A stretch of DNA of 64,000 nt, taken from contig JACKBK010000010.1 of NCBI GenBank assembly GCA_020634555.1, forward strand, positions 1-64,000, given 5' to 3'. A model generated the notes under the pieces. It saw only the letters and a list, made by a program, of their open reading frames with translations, searched no databases and was not told where the DNA came from. Positions 8,558-16,042 of this stretch are shown here, piece after piece (within the stretch, counting starts at the first letter, position 1; each line of letters begins with the position of its first letter). This DNA comes from Caldilineae bacterium (GTDB taxonomy: Bacteria; Chloroflexota; Anaerolineae; JAAEKA01). The translations under genes and the position numbers were made by a program.

Positions 8558-9292
8558 ATGCGACATCAATCCACCAGCATCGTTCGGGTTTTGCTGCTCG
8601 TCGCGCTGGCTTTGAGCGCGACTGCAGGAGTCGCTGGCGCTGCCCAGCCTGCTACGTGCGACGCGCCGGCCAAACCGCTTGCCAGCGGAGCCGTCACCGT
8701 GCAGGGCTGGGTCATCAACCATCGAGAGCTGCCGGTGGATGGCACACGCACGGCCGCGCCGCTGGAAGTGACTGCTACCGGGTCCGATGGCACGACTGTG
8801 ACTGCGGCTGTGGCCAGCAACGGCTACTTCATGCTCAGCCTGACACCTGATAACTGGAATTTCACCATGCAACTGCCGGAGGGGTGGGATGGTATCGTGC
8901 CAATCGCGGCGCGAGCCGGGCTGGCCGAGACCGGCTGCACGCCGCTGCCAGGCAGCAGCAAAGCATATCTGATCGTCTTCAAGATTCGCCGCCTGTTTGA
9001 TATCACCGCCTTGAAGTGGGAGGAACTGGCCGACGGCGCGGTGCAACCCGGCCAAGGCTGGACCATCACCTACCAGCCGATCCAGGACCCCTTTGCTGTC
9101 CTGCGCACAGGAAAAACCGGCGCCAACGGAACGACGACGGCTGCCCTCACCCCTGGAAAATGGTACATCTACGAGGCAGGCCAGCCAGGCTGGTGGCCGG
9201 TGACGCCACCGGGCGTGTGGATCACCTTGGACCAATACGCGCCGCCGGGTGCAATGGATCCCGTGGTGTTCAAGAACCGGCCTGCACACTAA
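8558..9292 (+). CDS. Secreted protein with paralogous SpaA-like domain
   Basis: A 244-residue exported protein of unknown function. A signal peptide (about 1-27, cut likely after GVAGA) is followed by one conserved module. The module carries WVINHRELPVDGT, LPEGWDGIVP, FKIRRLFDITALKWEEL, and ends in LDQYAPPGA.DPVVFKNR. The same blocks, in the same order, form the first half of the 557-residue protein at 14176-15849, so the two are paralogues; this copy lacks the later repeats and the LysM domain. The beta-rich pattern with NGTTTAALTPGKWYI recalls SpaA/Cna-B prealbumin-like domains. GAAGGAGG precedes the ATG. Confidence 0.8.
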   Translation: MRHQSTSIVRVLLLVALALSATAGVAGAAQPATCDAPAKPLASGAVTVQGWVINHRELPVDGTRTAAPLEVTATGSDGTTVTAAVASNGYFMLSLTPDNWNFTMQLPEGWDGIVPIAARAGLAETGCTPLPGSSKAYLIVFKIRRLFDITALKWEELADGAVQPGQGWTITYQPIQDPFAVLRTGKTGANGTTTAALTPGKWYIYEAGQPGWWPVTPPGVWITLDQYAPPGAMDPVVFKNRPAH

Positions 9293-9305
9293 ACCGAAAC
9301 GCTTC

Positions 9306-9356
9306 GCAAAGAGAACGAGGCTTCGACAAACAGGGGCGAAGCCTCGTTCTCTTTGC
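9306..9356. terminator. Long perfect hairpin after secreted-protein gene
   Basis: A 20-bp perfect stem (GCAAAGAGAACGAGGCTTCG and its complement) with an 11-base loop sits between the rightward gene ending at 9292 and the leftward gene ending at 9426. It can work as a bidirectional terminator, though the T-run is poor. Confidence 0.7.
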
Positions 9357-9425
9357 AAACGTCTGATCGCGGGTGCCTGCTCATTGGAGACCGGCTGGTT
9401 GATTGGCAAACGCTGAACAGACTTC

Positions 9426-10526
9426 TCAGTCCAGCGTACCTGGTAGCAGACCGGTCGGCAGCGCGGCGGGCCGGTCGCAGGTGCTCTGGAGTATGACATG
9501 CTGCCCGAACTCCGAAGCCTCGCCGATGGCTTGCATTATGTCGAGTACGTGATAGGCCATGGCGCCGCTGGCGCGCTGTGGGCGGTCTGCGATGATGGCA
9601 CGAGCCATCTCCGCGACGCCGATACCGCGCCGCATGGCTGATCCATGGGTCAGCGGCACCTCGCTCCAGTGGTCGCTGCCGGCCCGCCGCACCTGCACCA
9701 CCCCGCCGAAGATGTTGGGATCGGGCACAGAAAGCGAGCCTTCGGAGCCGTAGACCTCGATACGCGGCAGATTGGATGCCCAGATGTCAAAGCTGGTGAT
9801 CAGCGACGCCACCGGACCGGCGGCGAAATCCAGCACAGCGGCGACGTGGGTGGGCACTGTCACCGGCAGGTGGCGCCCGAAGTGCTCCTGGCTGGTCGCG
9901 ATTCGCTCCTCGAACGAAATACGGGCCGATCCCGTCACCCGCCTGCCCGGCCCCAGCAGGTTGATCAAGCTGGTAAGATAGTACGGTCCCATATCGAACA
10001 GCGGGCCGCCGCCGGTCTGGTAGAAGAAGTCGGGGTTGGGATGCCACGACTCGGGGCCGTGACCGGCCATGAACGCCACCGCAGCCACCGGCTGACCAAT
10101 CCAGCCGTCGTCGATCAGCTTGCGGCACGTCTGCTGGCCGCCTCCCAGGAACGTATCCGGGGCACAACCGACCCGCAGCCCCGCAGCCTCAGCGGTACGC
10201 AGAACCCGAAACCCCTCATCGCGACTCACCGCCAGCGGCTTTTCCGAGTAAACATGCTTGCCAGCCTGCAATATGGCCAGGCTGACTTCAGCATGGACCA
10301 GCGGCACGGTCAGGTTGACCACGATGGATATCTCCGGATCAACCAACAGTTCGTCCACCGCTAATGCCTTGGGGATGCCAAAGCGGCCGGCCTGTTCGAC
10401 TGCCCGTTCGCGGTCCAAATCCGCGACAGCCGCAATCTCCACGTTCCTGAACCCGCGGCAACCCTCCACGTATTCGGCGAAGATCTTGCCCGCGCCGACA
10501 AAGCCGATCTTGACCTTATCTGCCAT
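9426..10526 (-). CDS. Gfo/Idh/MocA family oxidoreductase
   Basis: A 366-residue NAD(P)-dependent dehydrogenase, probably for a sugar or inositol derivative. The Rossmann fold starts at once (KIGFVGAGKIFAEY), and YSEKPLAV with the conserved Glu-Lys-Pro lies near residue 100. The C-terminal Gfo/Idh domain follows. The ATG at 10526 is preferred over an upstream one because GGAGGG lies just ahead and the Rossmann strand follows. It overlaps the end of the isomerase gene by 11 bases. This dehydrogenase-isomerase pairing is common in sugar and inositol catabolism. Confidence 0.92.
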   Translation of the reverse strand: MADKVKIGFVGAGKIFAEYVEGCRGFRNVEIAAVADLDRERAVEQAGRFGIPKALAVDELLVDPEISIVVNLTVPLVHAEVSLAILQAGKHVYSEKPLAVSRDEGFRVLRTAEAAGLRVGCAPDTFLGGGQQTCRKLIDDGWIGQPVAAVAFMAGHGPESWHPNPDFFYQTGGGPLFDMGPYYLTSLINLLGPGRRVTGSARISFEERIATSQEHFGRHLPVTVPTHVAAVLDFAAGPVASLITSFDIWASNLPRIEVYGSEGSLSVPDPNIFGGVVQVRRAGSDHWSEVPLTHGSAMRRGIGVAEMARAIIADRPQRASGAMAYHVLDIMQAIGEASEFGQHVILQSTCDRPAALPTGLLPGTLD

Positions 10527-11268
10527 GTGCCAGGCCCTCCCCGACCAGGTAGCGATAGCTCTCCTCAACGGCCTGTAGCATGTCGGTCGCACAGCGATCT
10601 AACTCCACAATCAGCAACTGCGCGCCGCTTGCAGCAGGTATGATGGTGTGGAAGTCCATCACGCCCTGCCCAACGGCAACCATCGGCGCGTCCTGTGTCG
10701 CCGGCCCATCCTTGATGTGCAGCAGCGGCGCGCGTGTCCCCAAACGCTTGACCAACGCGGCCGCGTCCTGGCCGCCGGTCTGCACCCAGTAGGTATCCAC
10801 CTCGAACACCACGCCGGGATCGACCAATTCCAGCATCACATCGAAGCCCAGGCGATCCTGTACGGGCGCAAACTCCCACCAGTGGTTATGATAGCCCAAC
10901 GTCAGGCCACGGTCCGCAGCGATGGCATACGCATCGTTGATCCGTCCGCAGAGTTGGCGGATGCTGTCCAGCGACTCGAACTCCTTCGGGCTGGCCGAGA
11001 AGACGATGCTTTGCACGCTAAACATCTCGGCAAAGTCCAGCACTGCGCTGCGTTTGTCGCCAAGCGGCAGCGGGGCGTGGGCAGCCGGCACCTGAAAGCC
11101 CAGCTCGCCGAACAGCTTCTCGGCCTGCGACATAGAGGCGCCCGGTATCTCGAATGTGATCTCCAGCGCTGGATAGCCGACTTCGGCCACACGGGTGATG
11201 GTTCGCTCAAAGCCGCGCGCCATCTGCTCACGCACGGTGTAAGTTTGCAAGGCAATCGGTAGACTCAT
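10516..11268 (-). CDS. Sugar phosphate isomerase/epimerase (TIM barrel)
   Basis: A 250-residue member of the AP-endonuclease-2/xylose-isomerase-like TIM barrel family. It begins LPIALQTYTVREQM and shows metal-binding positions in LGYHNHWWEF, VFEVDTYWV and LLHIKDG. Such enzymes interconvert sugars or inosose derivatives next to Gfo/Idh dehydrogenases. AAGGAG precedes the ATG. It is the first gene of a two-gene leftward unit with the dehydrogenase. Confidence 0.9.
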   Translation of the reverse strand: MSLPIALQTYTVREQMARGFERTITRVAEVGYPALEITFEIPGASMSQAEKLFGELGFQVPAAHAPLPLGDKRSAVLDFAEMFSVQSIVFSASPKEFESLDSIRQLCGRINDAYAIAADRGLTLGYHNHWWEFAPVQDRLGFDVMLELVDPGVVFEVDTYWVQTGGQDAAALVKRLGTRAPLLHIKDGPATQDAPMVAVGQGVMDFHTIIPAASGAQLLIVELDRCATDMLQAVEESYRYLVGEGLAHGR

Positions 11269-11357
11269 GTTGAAGCTCCTTGTTGTTTCGTCGAGTCCGT
11301 CTCGGACCCGTTTTCGGGAAGGTAAATGTCTGGTTACTACTCAGCCTTCACTGTTCC

Positions 11358-11424
11358 GTCACTCCCGCGGAGGCGGCAGTCTAACACCTGTGAAGACAGG
11401 GATTCCCGCCTCCGCGGGAATGAC
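11358..11424. repeat. REP-type inverted repeat (GTCATTCCCGCGAAGGCGGG family), copy 1
   Basis: GTCACTCCCGCGGAGGCGG faces CCGCCTCCGCGGGAATGAC about 25 bases later. The same motif occurs at 34718-34782 and as a single hairpin at 50628-50653. It is a non-coding dispersed repeat found between genes. Confidence 0.75.
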
Positions 11425-11912
11425 GGGTGAGCAGTTACAGATGTGTAGCATAGCCCCTTGTGGGCGTCCGGCATTTCCATAACGGGCACAAGGCCCTATC
11501 CTACAGAATGTGGGAATAGTCTGTAGCATAGCCTCTTGTGGGCGTCTGGGCGACCATGTAGCGCTGTGAGATATTATAGTTCAATCAGGTACAAGCGGCA
11601 ACGTCGCGCAAGCACGGCACAGGCAGAGCGGGCAAATTTGTCGTTTTCAGTAACCTGCATGATAATAGCCTCGTCCACTTGTGTGGATAGCTGTCTGGCT
11701 CAAACGCCACAGGTATCCGGGTAGTTTCTCGGCTGAGTATCTTCAGGCATCTAACGGGCGGTTGGTCGAGCAGCAGGAGTTCCTGGTCAGTGAGGTCGGT
11801 ACGGACCAGGGGGTATTGCCCCAATTGGGTGATGCTGATAAATAAGTAATGCGCCGTCGGGGCGCATTCGTTTGAAGGAGCGCTGAGACTGACACAGCGC
11901 AGGAGAGTTCGT
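11425..11912 (+). promoter_or_regulatory. Long leader region of the RNA-binding protein gene
   Basis: No gene is firmly supported here. A promoter-like pair, TTGTCG (11638) and GATAAT (11661-11666) with a 17-base spacer, would give a leader of about 240 bases. A 54-codon frame from a GTG at 11681 to 11845 has protein-like composition but no ribosome binding site. Near the 3' end there are two hairpins: ATGCGCC/GGCGCAT (11849-11867) and GCGCTG/CAGCGC (11880-11900), the second ending directly before the AGGAGAG ribosome binding site. A long structured leader is typical of cold-shock genes. Confidence 0.4.
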
Positions 11913-12191
11913 GTGACAAGGATCTACTGTGGGAATCTGCCATTCAGCACCAACGACGATGAACTTCGCGACATGTTCGAAGAGTTCGGAAGTGTCAACG
12001 AGGCAACTGTTGTAAGCGACAGGGAAACCGGCCGCTCGCGCGGTTTCGGCTTCGTTGATATGGACACCGATGGCGCGACGAAGGCGATCGAAGCGTTGGA
12101 TGGCATTGACTACAAAGGGCGCACCCTCAAGGTTAACGTGGCGAGGCCTCGAGAGGAACGACCGCCGCGGAACAACCGCCGCCGCTACTAG
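11913..12191 (+). CDS. RNA-binding protein with single RRM (cold-inducible type)
   Basis: A 92-residue protein that is almost entirely one RNA recognition motif. RNP2 is IYCGNLPF at residues 4-11 and RNP1 is RSRGFGFVDM at about 43-52; a basic tail RPREERPPRNNRRRY follows. Such single-RRM proteins in cyanobacteria and Chloroflexota are induced by cold and bind transcripts. It starts with GTG at 11913, with AGGAGAG 5 bases upstream; the GTG two bases earlier runs straight into a stop. Confidence 0.93.
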   Translation: MTRIYCGNLPFSTNDDELRDMFEEFGSVNEATVVSDRETGRSRGFGFVDMDTDGATKAIEALDGIDYKGRTLKVNVARPREERPPRNNRRRY

Positions 12192-12333
12192 TCCCAAGAT
12201 ACGCTAGCAACCGCTAAATGACCTGTGCCCTGGCGACGTAAGCGCCAGCCGGGCGCCCAGCCCAGCCACCCTGATCCGACCTCAGATCGTTAACTGACCC
12301 AGGGCGCAGTCTGCGCAACCGCAAGCCAAACTG

Positions 12334-12357
12334 AACCCCACACATGTGGGGTTCTTT
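12334..12357 (+). terminator. Terminator of the RRM gene
   Basis: A stem of AACCCCAC with GTGGGGTT is followed by CTTT. It lies 143 bases after the RRM stop codon and directly before the structured leader of the next gene. Confidence 0.7.
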
Positions 12358-12360
12358 CAT

Positions 12361-12529
12361 AGGTATCGTCTCGAAGCTGCAAACCCAGCCACATGGCTCA
12401 ACGCCGGTTGCTTGAGACGGTCGATGTATGCCATACCGTTGCCCCCTCGTACAAGGGATCGACAACGGAGGCTCCCAGCCAGGGTGTCCATGCACTCTGG
12501 TCTGCCTCCGTTTCGACGGAGGTTTTTTT
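12361..12529 (+). promoter_or_regulatory. Structured leader with terminator/antiterminator before miaB
   Basis: The 170 bases before the miaB start can fold into several stems: GTCTCGAAGC/GCTTGAGAC (12368-12418), AGCC/GGCT inside it, and GTCGAT/ATCGAC (12420-12463). The last part is a switch. AACGGAGGC (12464-12472) can pair with GCCTCCGTT (12504-12512) around an inner hairpin (12479-12500). Alternatively CCTCCGT (12505-12511) pairs with ACGGAGG (12516-12522) through a TTCG loop, followed by seven T. That terminator stem contains the GGAGG ribosome binding site, and the ATG comes right after the T-run. It matches no riboswitch class that I recognise, and T-box motifs are missing. Confidence 0.6.
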
Positions 12530-14020
12530 ATGAGCAAGACCTATCATATCCACACATTTGGATGCCAGATGAACGTCGCCGACAGCGGCCATGTGGCTGC
12601 CCAACTCGAAGCCCTCGGCTACCAACCTGTTCCCAAGCCAGACGGGGCCGATGTGATTGTCGTCAATACCTGTGTCGTCCGTCAGAGTGCGGAGGACAAG
12701 GCGGTCGGCAAGTTAGGCGCGCTGTTGCCGCTCAAGCGCCGCAAGCCAGATACCGTCATCAGCTTGATGGGCTGCATGGTGGGTGTCAAGCCCAATCCGG
12801 CCCTGGCTGAACGGTTCCCCTGGGTGGACGTCTTCATGCCGCCATCCGAGCCGGGCCCGCTGCTGGGCTATCTTATGGAACAGGAACTGGCCGGCGAGTC
12901 ACAGGCCATCGAGGAAGCCAGCGTTTTGGCACGCTATGCCGCCCAGGACCGCGACGATGCCGAAAACGGCTCAGAAAATCTGGCGCTGTACGCGTCGCCG
13001 AAGGAACTGCCAGGCCGGGCCGGCTCGGTGCTGCAGTCGGTGCGCCACTTGACCCAGAACGGCGAGACGCCGATCTCGGCGCATGTGCCCATCGTCTACG
13101 GCTGTTCCCACGCCTGCACCTTCTGCATCATCCCCTTTCGCCGGGGCGTCGAGCGCAGCCGTCCGCTGCCCGAGATCGTGGCCGAAGTCGAGGATCTGGT
13201 AGCGCAAGGTGTGCGCGAGGTGACACTGCTTGGCCAGATCGTTGACCGCTACGGCTATGATCTGCCGGGACGCCGGCCCGATCTGGCCGATCTGCTTCAA
13301 GCCGTGGACGCCATCAACGGCCTGCAGCGCATCCGCTTCCTGACCTCGCATCCAAACTACATGGACGACCGTATTCTGTACGCCGTGCGCGACCTGCCCA
13401 AGGTGTGTGAGCATATCGAGGTGCCCATCCAGGCCGGTGACGACCAGGTGTTGGAAAACATGCGCCGCGGCTACAGCGCCGACGACTATCGCCGCCTGGT
13501 GGCCCACATCCGCGAGATTGTGCCAGCCGCAGCAATCCATACCGACATCATCGTCGGATTCCCCGGCGAGAGCGACGCGCAGTTCCAGCAAACCGTCAAG
13601 GTGCTGGCGGAGCTGAAGCTTGACAAGGCGCATCTGGCGCGCTACTCGCCGCGGCCGGGAACCGTCAGCGCTCGCCGTATGTCCGACGACGTGGCCGACG
13701 AGGCGAAGGTCGAGCGCCACCACGCGCTGGAAGAGCTGCAGGCCGCAGTCCAGAACGAGATCAACAAACGCTTCGTCGGTGAAACCGTAGAGGTACTGGT
13801 AGAAGACTTGCACAAGGGCAAGTGGCGTGGCCGCACGCGGCAAAACAAGCTGGTTTTCTTCTCTGACAAGGAAAACTGGCGCGGCAAGCTGGCTGACGTG
13901 TTCGTCACCTGGGCCGGCCCCTATTCGATGCAAGGCCGGCTGTCAGGCCAGCGACCGGGCATCATCTCCCCCAACATGGCGTTCATGCCGTACGAACAGG
14001 AAATCGATCTCGTGAGTTGA
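12530..14020 (+). CDS. miaB: tRNA-2-methylthio-N6-isopentenyladenosine37 synthase MiaB
   Basis: A 496-residue radical-SAM methylthiotransferase that adds a methylthio group to i6A37 in tRNA. The N-terminal UPF0004 domain has the three cluster Cys in FGCQMN, NTCVVR and GCMVG. The radical-SAM motif is CSHACTFC at about residue 195, and the C-terminal TRAM domain is at about 415-485. An extra stretch of about 40 residues lies between the first two domains. It starts at 12530, where GGAGG inside a terminator hairpin is 7 bases upstream; a longer frame from 12428 would translate the leader. MiaB is favoured over the sister enzyme RimO by overall pattern. Confidence 0.93.
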   Translation: MSKTYHIHTFGCQMNVADSGHVAAQLEALGYQPVPKPDGADVIVVNTCVVRQSAEDKAVGKLGALLPLKRRKPDTVISLMGCMVGVKPNPALAERFPWVDVFMPPSEPGPLLGYLMEQELAGESQAIEEASVLARYAAQDRDDAENGSENLALYASPKELPGRAGSVLQSVRHLTQNGETPISAHVPIVYGCSHACTFCIIPFRRGVERSRPLPEIVAEVEDLVAQGVREVTLLGQIVDRYGYDLPGRRPDLADLLQAVDAINGLQRIRFLTSHPNYMDDRILYAVRDLPKVCEHIEVPIQAGDDQVLENMRRGYSADDYRRLVAHIREIVPAAAIHTDIIVGFPGESDAQFQQTVKVLAELKLDKAHLARYSPRPGTVSARRMSDDVADEAKVERHHALEELQAAVQNEINKRFVGETVEVLVEDLHKGKWRGRTRQNKLVFFSDKENWRGKLADVFVTWAGPYSMQGRLSGQRPGIISPNMAFMPYEQEIDLVS

Positions 14021-14024
14021 ATCG

Positions 14025-14064
14025 CAAGAGGCGGGCGGCTTTAGAGCAAGCCACCCGCCTCTTG
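14025..14064 (+). terminator. Hairpin after miaB
   Basis: CAAGAGGCGGG.GGCT pairs with AGCC.CCCGCCTCTTG across a short loop, 5 bases after the miaB stop codon. The T-run is weak. Confidence 0.65.
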
Positions 14065-14124
14065 TTGCGGAACTACCGGCCATATCGATGGTTCGAACCA
14101 TTCGTTAACACCGGTAATTATGAT

Positions 14125-14157
14125 ACCGGTGGGAGAACGGCGGATTCTCCCACCGGT
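14125..14157 (-). terminator. Hairpin after the LysM/SpaA-like gene
   Basis: A perfect 13-bp stem (ACCGGTGGGAGAA) with a 7-base loop lies 19 bases beyond the stop codon of the leftward gene at 14176. It probably ends that transcript. Confidence 0.6.
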
Positions 14158-14175
14158 GATCACCGAGGGTCAGTG

Positions 14176-15849
14176 CTACTGCACACACAGGGTCTGGCCG
14201 ACCCGGATCATGTTGGGGTTGGCCAACCCGTTGCGCTGCGTCAGCGCCGACACTGTCGTGCCGTTGGCTGCCGCGATGGCTGACAGGCTATCGCCGCGCC
14301 GCACCGTGTAGCTAAGTGCGCAAGCTCCCGAACTGGCAGAGGACGAATAGGCTGCTCCACCAGGAGGCGGGTCCTGCATGTTGGTGAAGTTCACCTTAGC
14401 GCCCGTGTAGCTCGCAGGCACCGGATAGGGGAACGTTACATCAACACAGGTCGCGGTCACCGGGATCCAGTGGTCGCGCTCCTCTTCACAGACAGTGATA
14501 GTGGCGCCAGGAATGGCCATGCCAGCTGCGTCGAGGGTCGCCTCGGAGAACGTGTACTTGCCCAACGCGTTCGTTTGGGTGGTCACGTAAACTGCCGGGT
14601 CAGTGCCCTTCAGCGTAGCAGTGATGGTCCAGCCGGACAGCCCGACGGTCTGGCCCTGGTACGGGGGTACCCAGGCACGGAAGTACTTGGTGCCGCTGAT
14701 CTGCAGATCGCCAGCCAGCTCCAGGTTCTCGAACAGTACCTCGGCGTCCTCACAGTCGCGGATGACCACGATCTGCGGGTTCGCGCTGATGGCTTCCCAA
14801 CCAGGCTGGACTGTTTCCTTGACGTTGTAGACACCAGGCTTCAGGTTCTTGAACGTAACCGTGCCGGAGCCATTCGTGGTCTTCGTGACGGGATAGATCA
14901 TGCCATCGGGCCGGCTAAGGGTGAACTTCCACCCGGCGAGCGGGCCAAGCCACTCGGTGCCGCCCTTGGCGTTGGTGCCAACACCGTCCTTCTTCACGGT
15001 GATCGAAGCGTAGCACGCGGGCTCGCGGTTCTTGAAGACCACCGGATCGGTGGCGCCAGGAGGCGCATACTGGTCCAGGGTCAGATAAACCATCGACGGC
15101 GTAACCGGAGTCCAGCCGGACTGGACAGTTTCCTTGATCATCCATGTTCCTGGCGTCAGGGGCAGGACCGTAGTGCCGTCAACGCCGGTGTCTTCCTGCT
15201 GCTCGATAGCCCACGGGTCACCCTGAGGAATTGCTGTAATTTCCCAGCCTTCACCGCGCTGTACGGTGCCGTCCAGCAGCTCTTCCCACTTGATCACGGT
15301 CACGTCGAACCAGCGGCGGATCTTGAACAGGATGTCGTAGCAGTCGTCCTGCTCATCCAACTGGGCCCAGCCGGTCCAGGCGATCCCATTGCGGGGAGCC
15401 TCGGGCACGATGCCGTCCCAATCCACAGGCAGGGGCAGTGCGAAGGCATAGTAGTAGCCAGCGGGCAGTTTCTCGAACTCCCAATAGCCATCGCTGTCAA
15501 CCTTTGCAACCTGCACCACGATGGAAGACGCTGCTGTGCTGTCGGCGCTGCCGGAGCTCAGGGTCTCGAGTTGTTCAGCCGAGGTGATCTCAGCTGACAG
15601 GTCAGGCAGTTCGGCCGCGTCAAAGGTCGCGGGCACGCCAATGGCAAAGACACGCATCTGGGGCGTGAACTCCGTGCCGTCGACGGCCTGCTCGCGATGG
15701 TTAATCACGTAGCCATTGACACAGACGGTCTCATCGCTGCCATTTTCGCCACCGGCGAAGCTGACGCTCACCATGGTGAACAACATGGTCATGGCGGCGA
15801 ACACTGCCACCAGGATCGTTAGTCTGCGACGTTTCTGAGTATTCATCAT
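14176..15849 (-). CDS. Secreted SpaA-like repeat protein with C-terminal LysM
   Basis: A 557-residue exported surface protein. A signal peptide spans about residues 1-33. Residues about 40-290 form the same module as the protein at 8558 (GYVINHREQAVDGT, WDGIVP, FKIRRWFDVTVIKWEEL, LDQYAPPGATDPVVFKNR). Two SpaA/Cna-B-like beta domains follow (about 291-390, with TVTFKNLKPGVYNVKETV, and about 391-500). A LysM domain closes the protein (SYTVRRGDSLSAIAAANG...VGQTLCVQ) and should bind cell-wall glycan. AGGAGG is only 2 bases before the first ATG but 5 before the second, so translation may start at 15846. The next leftward gene region upstream also encodes LysM proteins, pointing to a cell-surface locus. 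Confidence 0.85.
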   Translation of the reverse strand: MMNTQKRRRLTILVAVFAAMTMLFTMVSVSFAGGENGSDETVCVNGYVINHREQAVDGTEFTPQMRVFAIGVPATFDAAELPDLSAEITSAEQLETLSSGSADSTAASSIVVQVAKVDSDGYWEFEKLPAGYYYAFALPLPVDWDGIVPEAPRNGIAWTGWAQLDEQDDCYDILFKIRRWFDVTVIKWEELLDGTVQRGEGWEITAIPQGDPWAIEQQEDTGVDGTTVLPLTPGTWMIKETVQSGWTPVTPSMVYLTLDQYAPPGATDPVVFKNREPACYASITVKKDGVGTNAKGGTEWLGPLAGWKFTLSRPDGMIYPVTKTTNGSGTVTFKNLKPGVYNVKETVQPGWEAISANPQIVVIRDCEDAEVLFENLELAGDLQISGTKYFRAWVPPYQGQTVGLSGWTITATLKGTDPAVYVTTQTNALGKYTFSEATLDAAGMAIPGATITVCEEERDHWIPVTATCVDVTFPYPVPASYTGAKVNFTNMQDPPPGGAAYSSSASSGACALSYTVRRGDSLSAIAAANGTTVSALTQRNGLANPNMIRVGQTLCVQ

Positions 15850-16042
15850 ATCCTCCTGAAAGATTTGCCTGTATACACAAGCGGTTTAGGTAACTAGCTA
15901 CAATCGACGGGTAGCTAACCCTGCGAAAGCAATTGAACCTCCGTGTCCGGCTCGGGAGCCGTAGACCGGATCGGGGTCGGGACCCTGGCCCGGGCTACAG
16001 CTCCACTGAATGCGAGCTCTGATTTCTACGATTTGGCGGTGC

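Noticed and set aside
8336..9499. A 387-codon open frame on the minus strand
   Set aside because: Overlaps two well-supported plus-strand genes and crosses the hairpin at 9306; composition is not protein-like.
11585..11824. Minus-strand frame reading YPLVRTDLTDQELLLLDQ, like a transposase start
   Set aside because: Only a weak likeness to IS5-type DLTDEEW motifs over about 15 residues; the rest has no match and no inverted ends are present.
14085..14112. GGTTCGAACC looking like a tRNA T-loop
   Set aside because: It is a simple palindrome; no acceptor, D or anticodon arms are present around it.
14470..15597. A 375-codon open frame on the plus strand
   Set aside because: Shadow of the SpaA-like/LysM gene on the minus strand, which has a signal peptide and domain matches.
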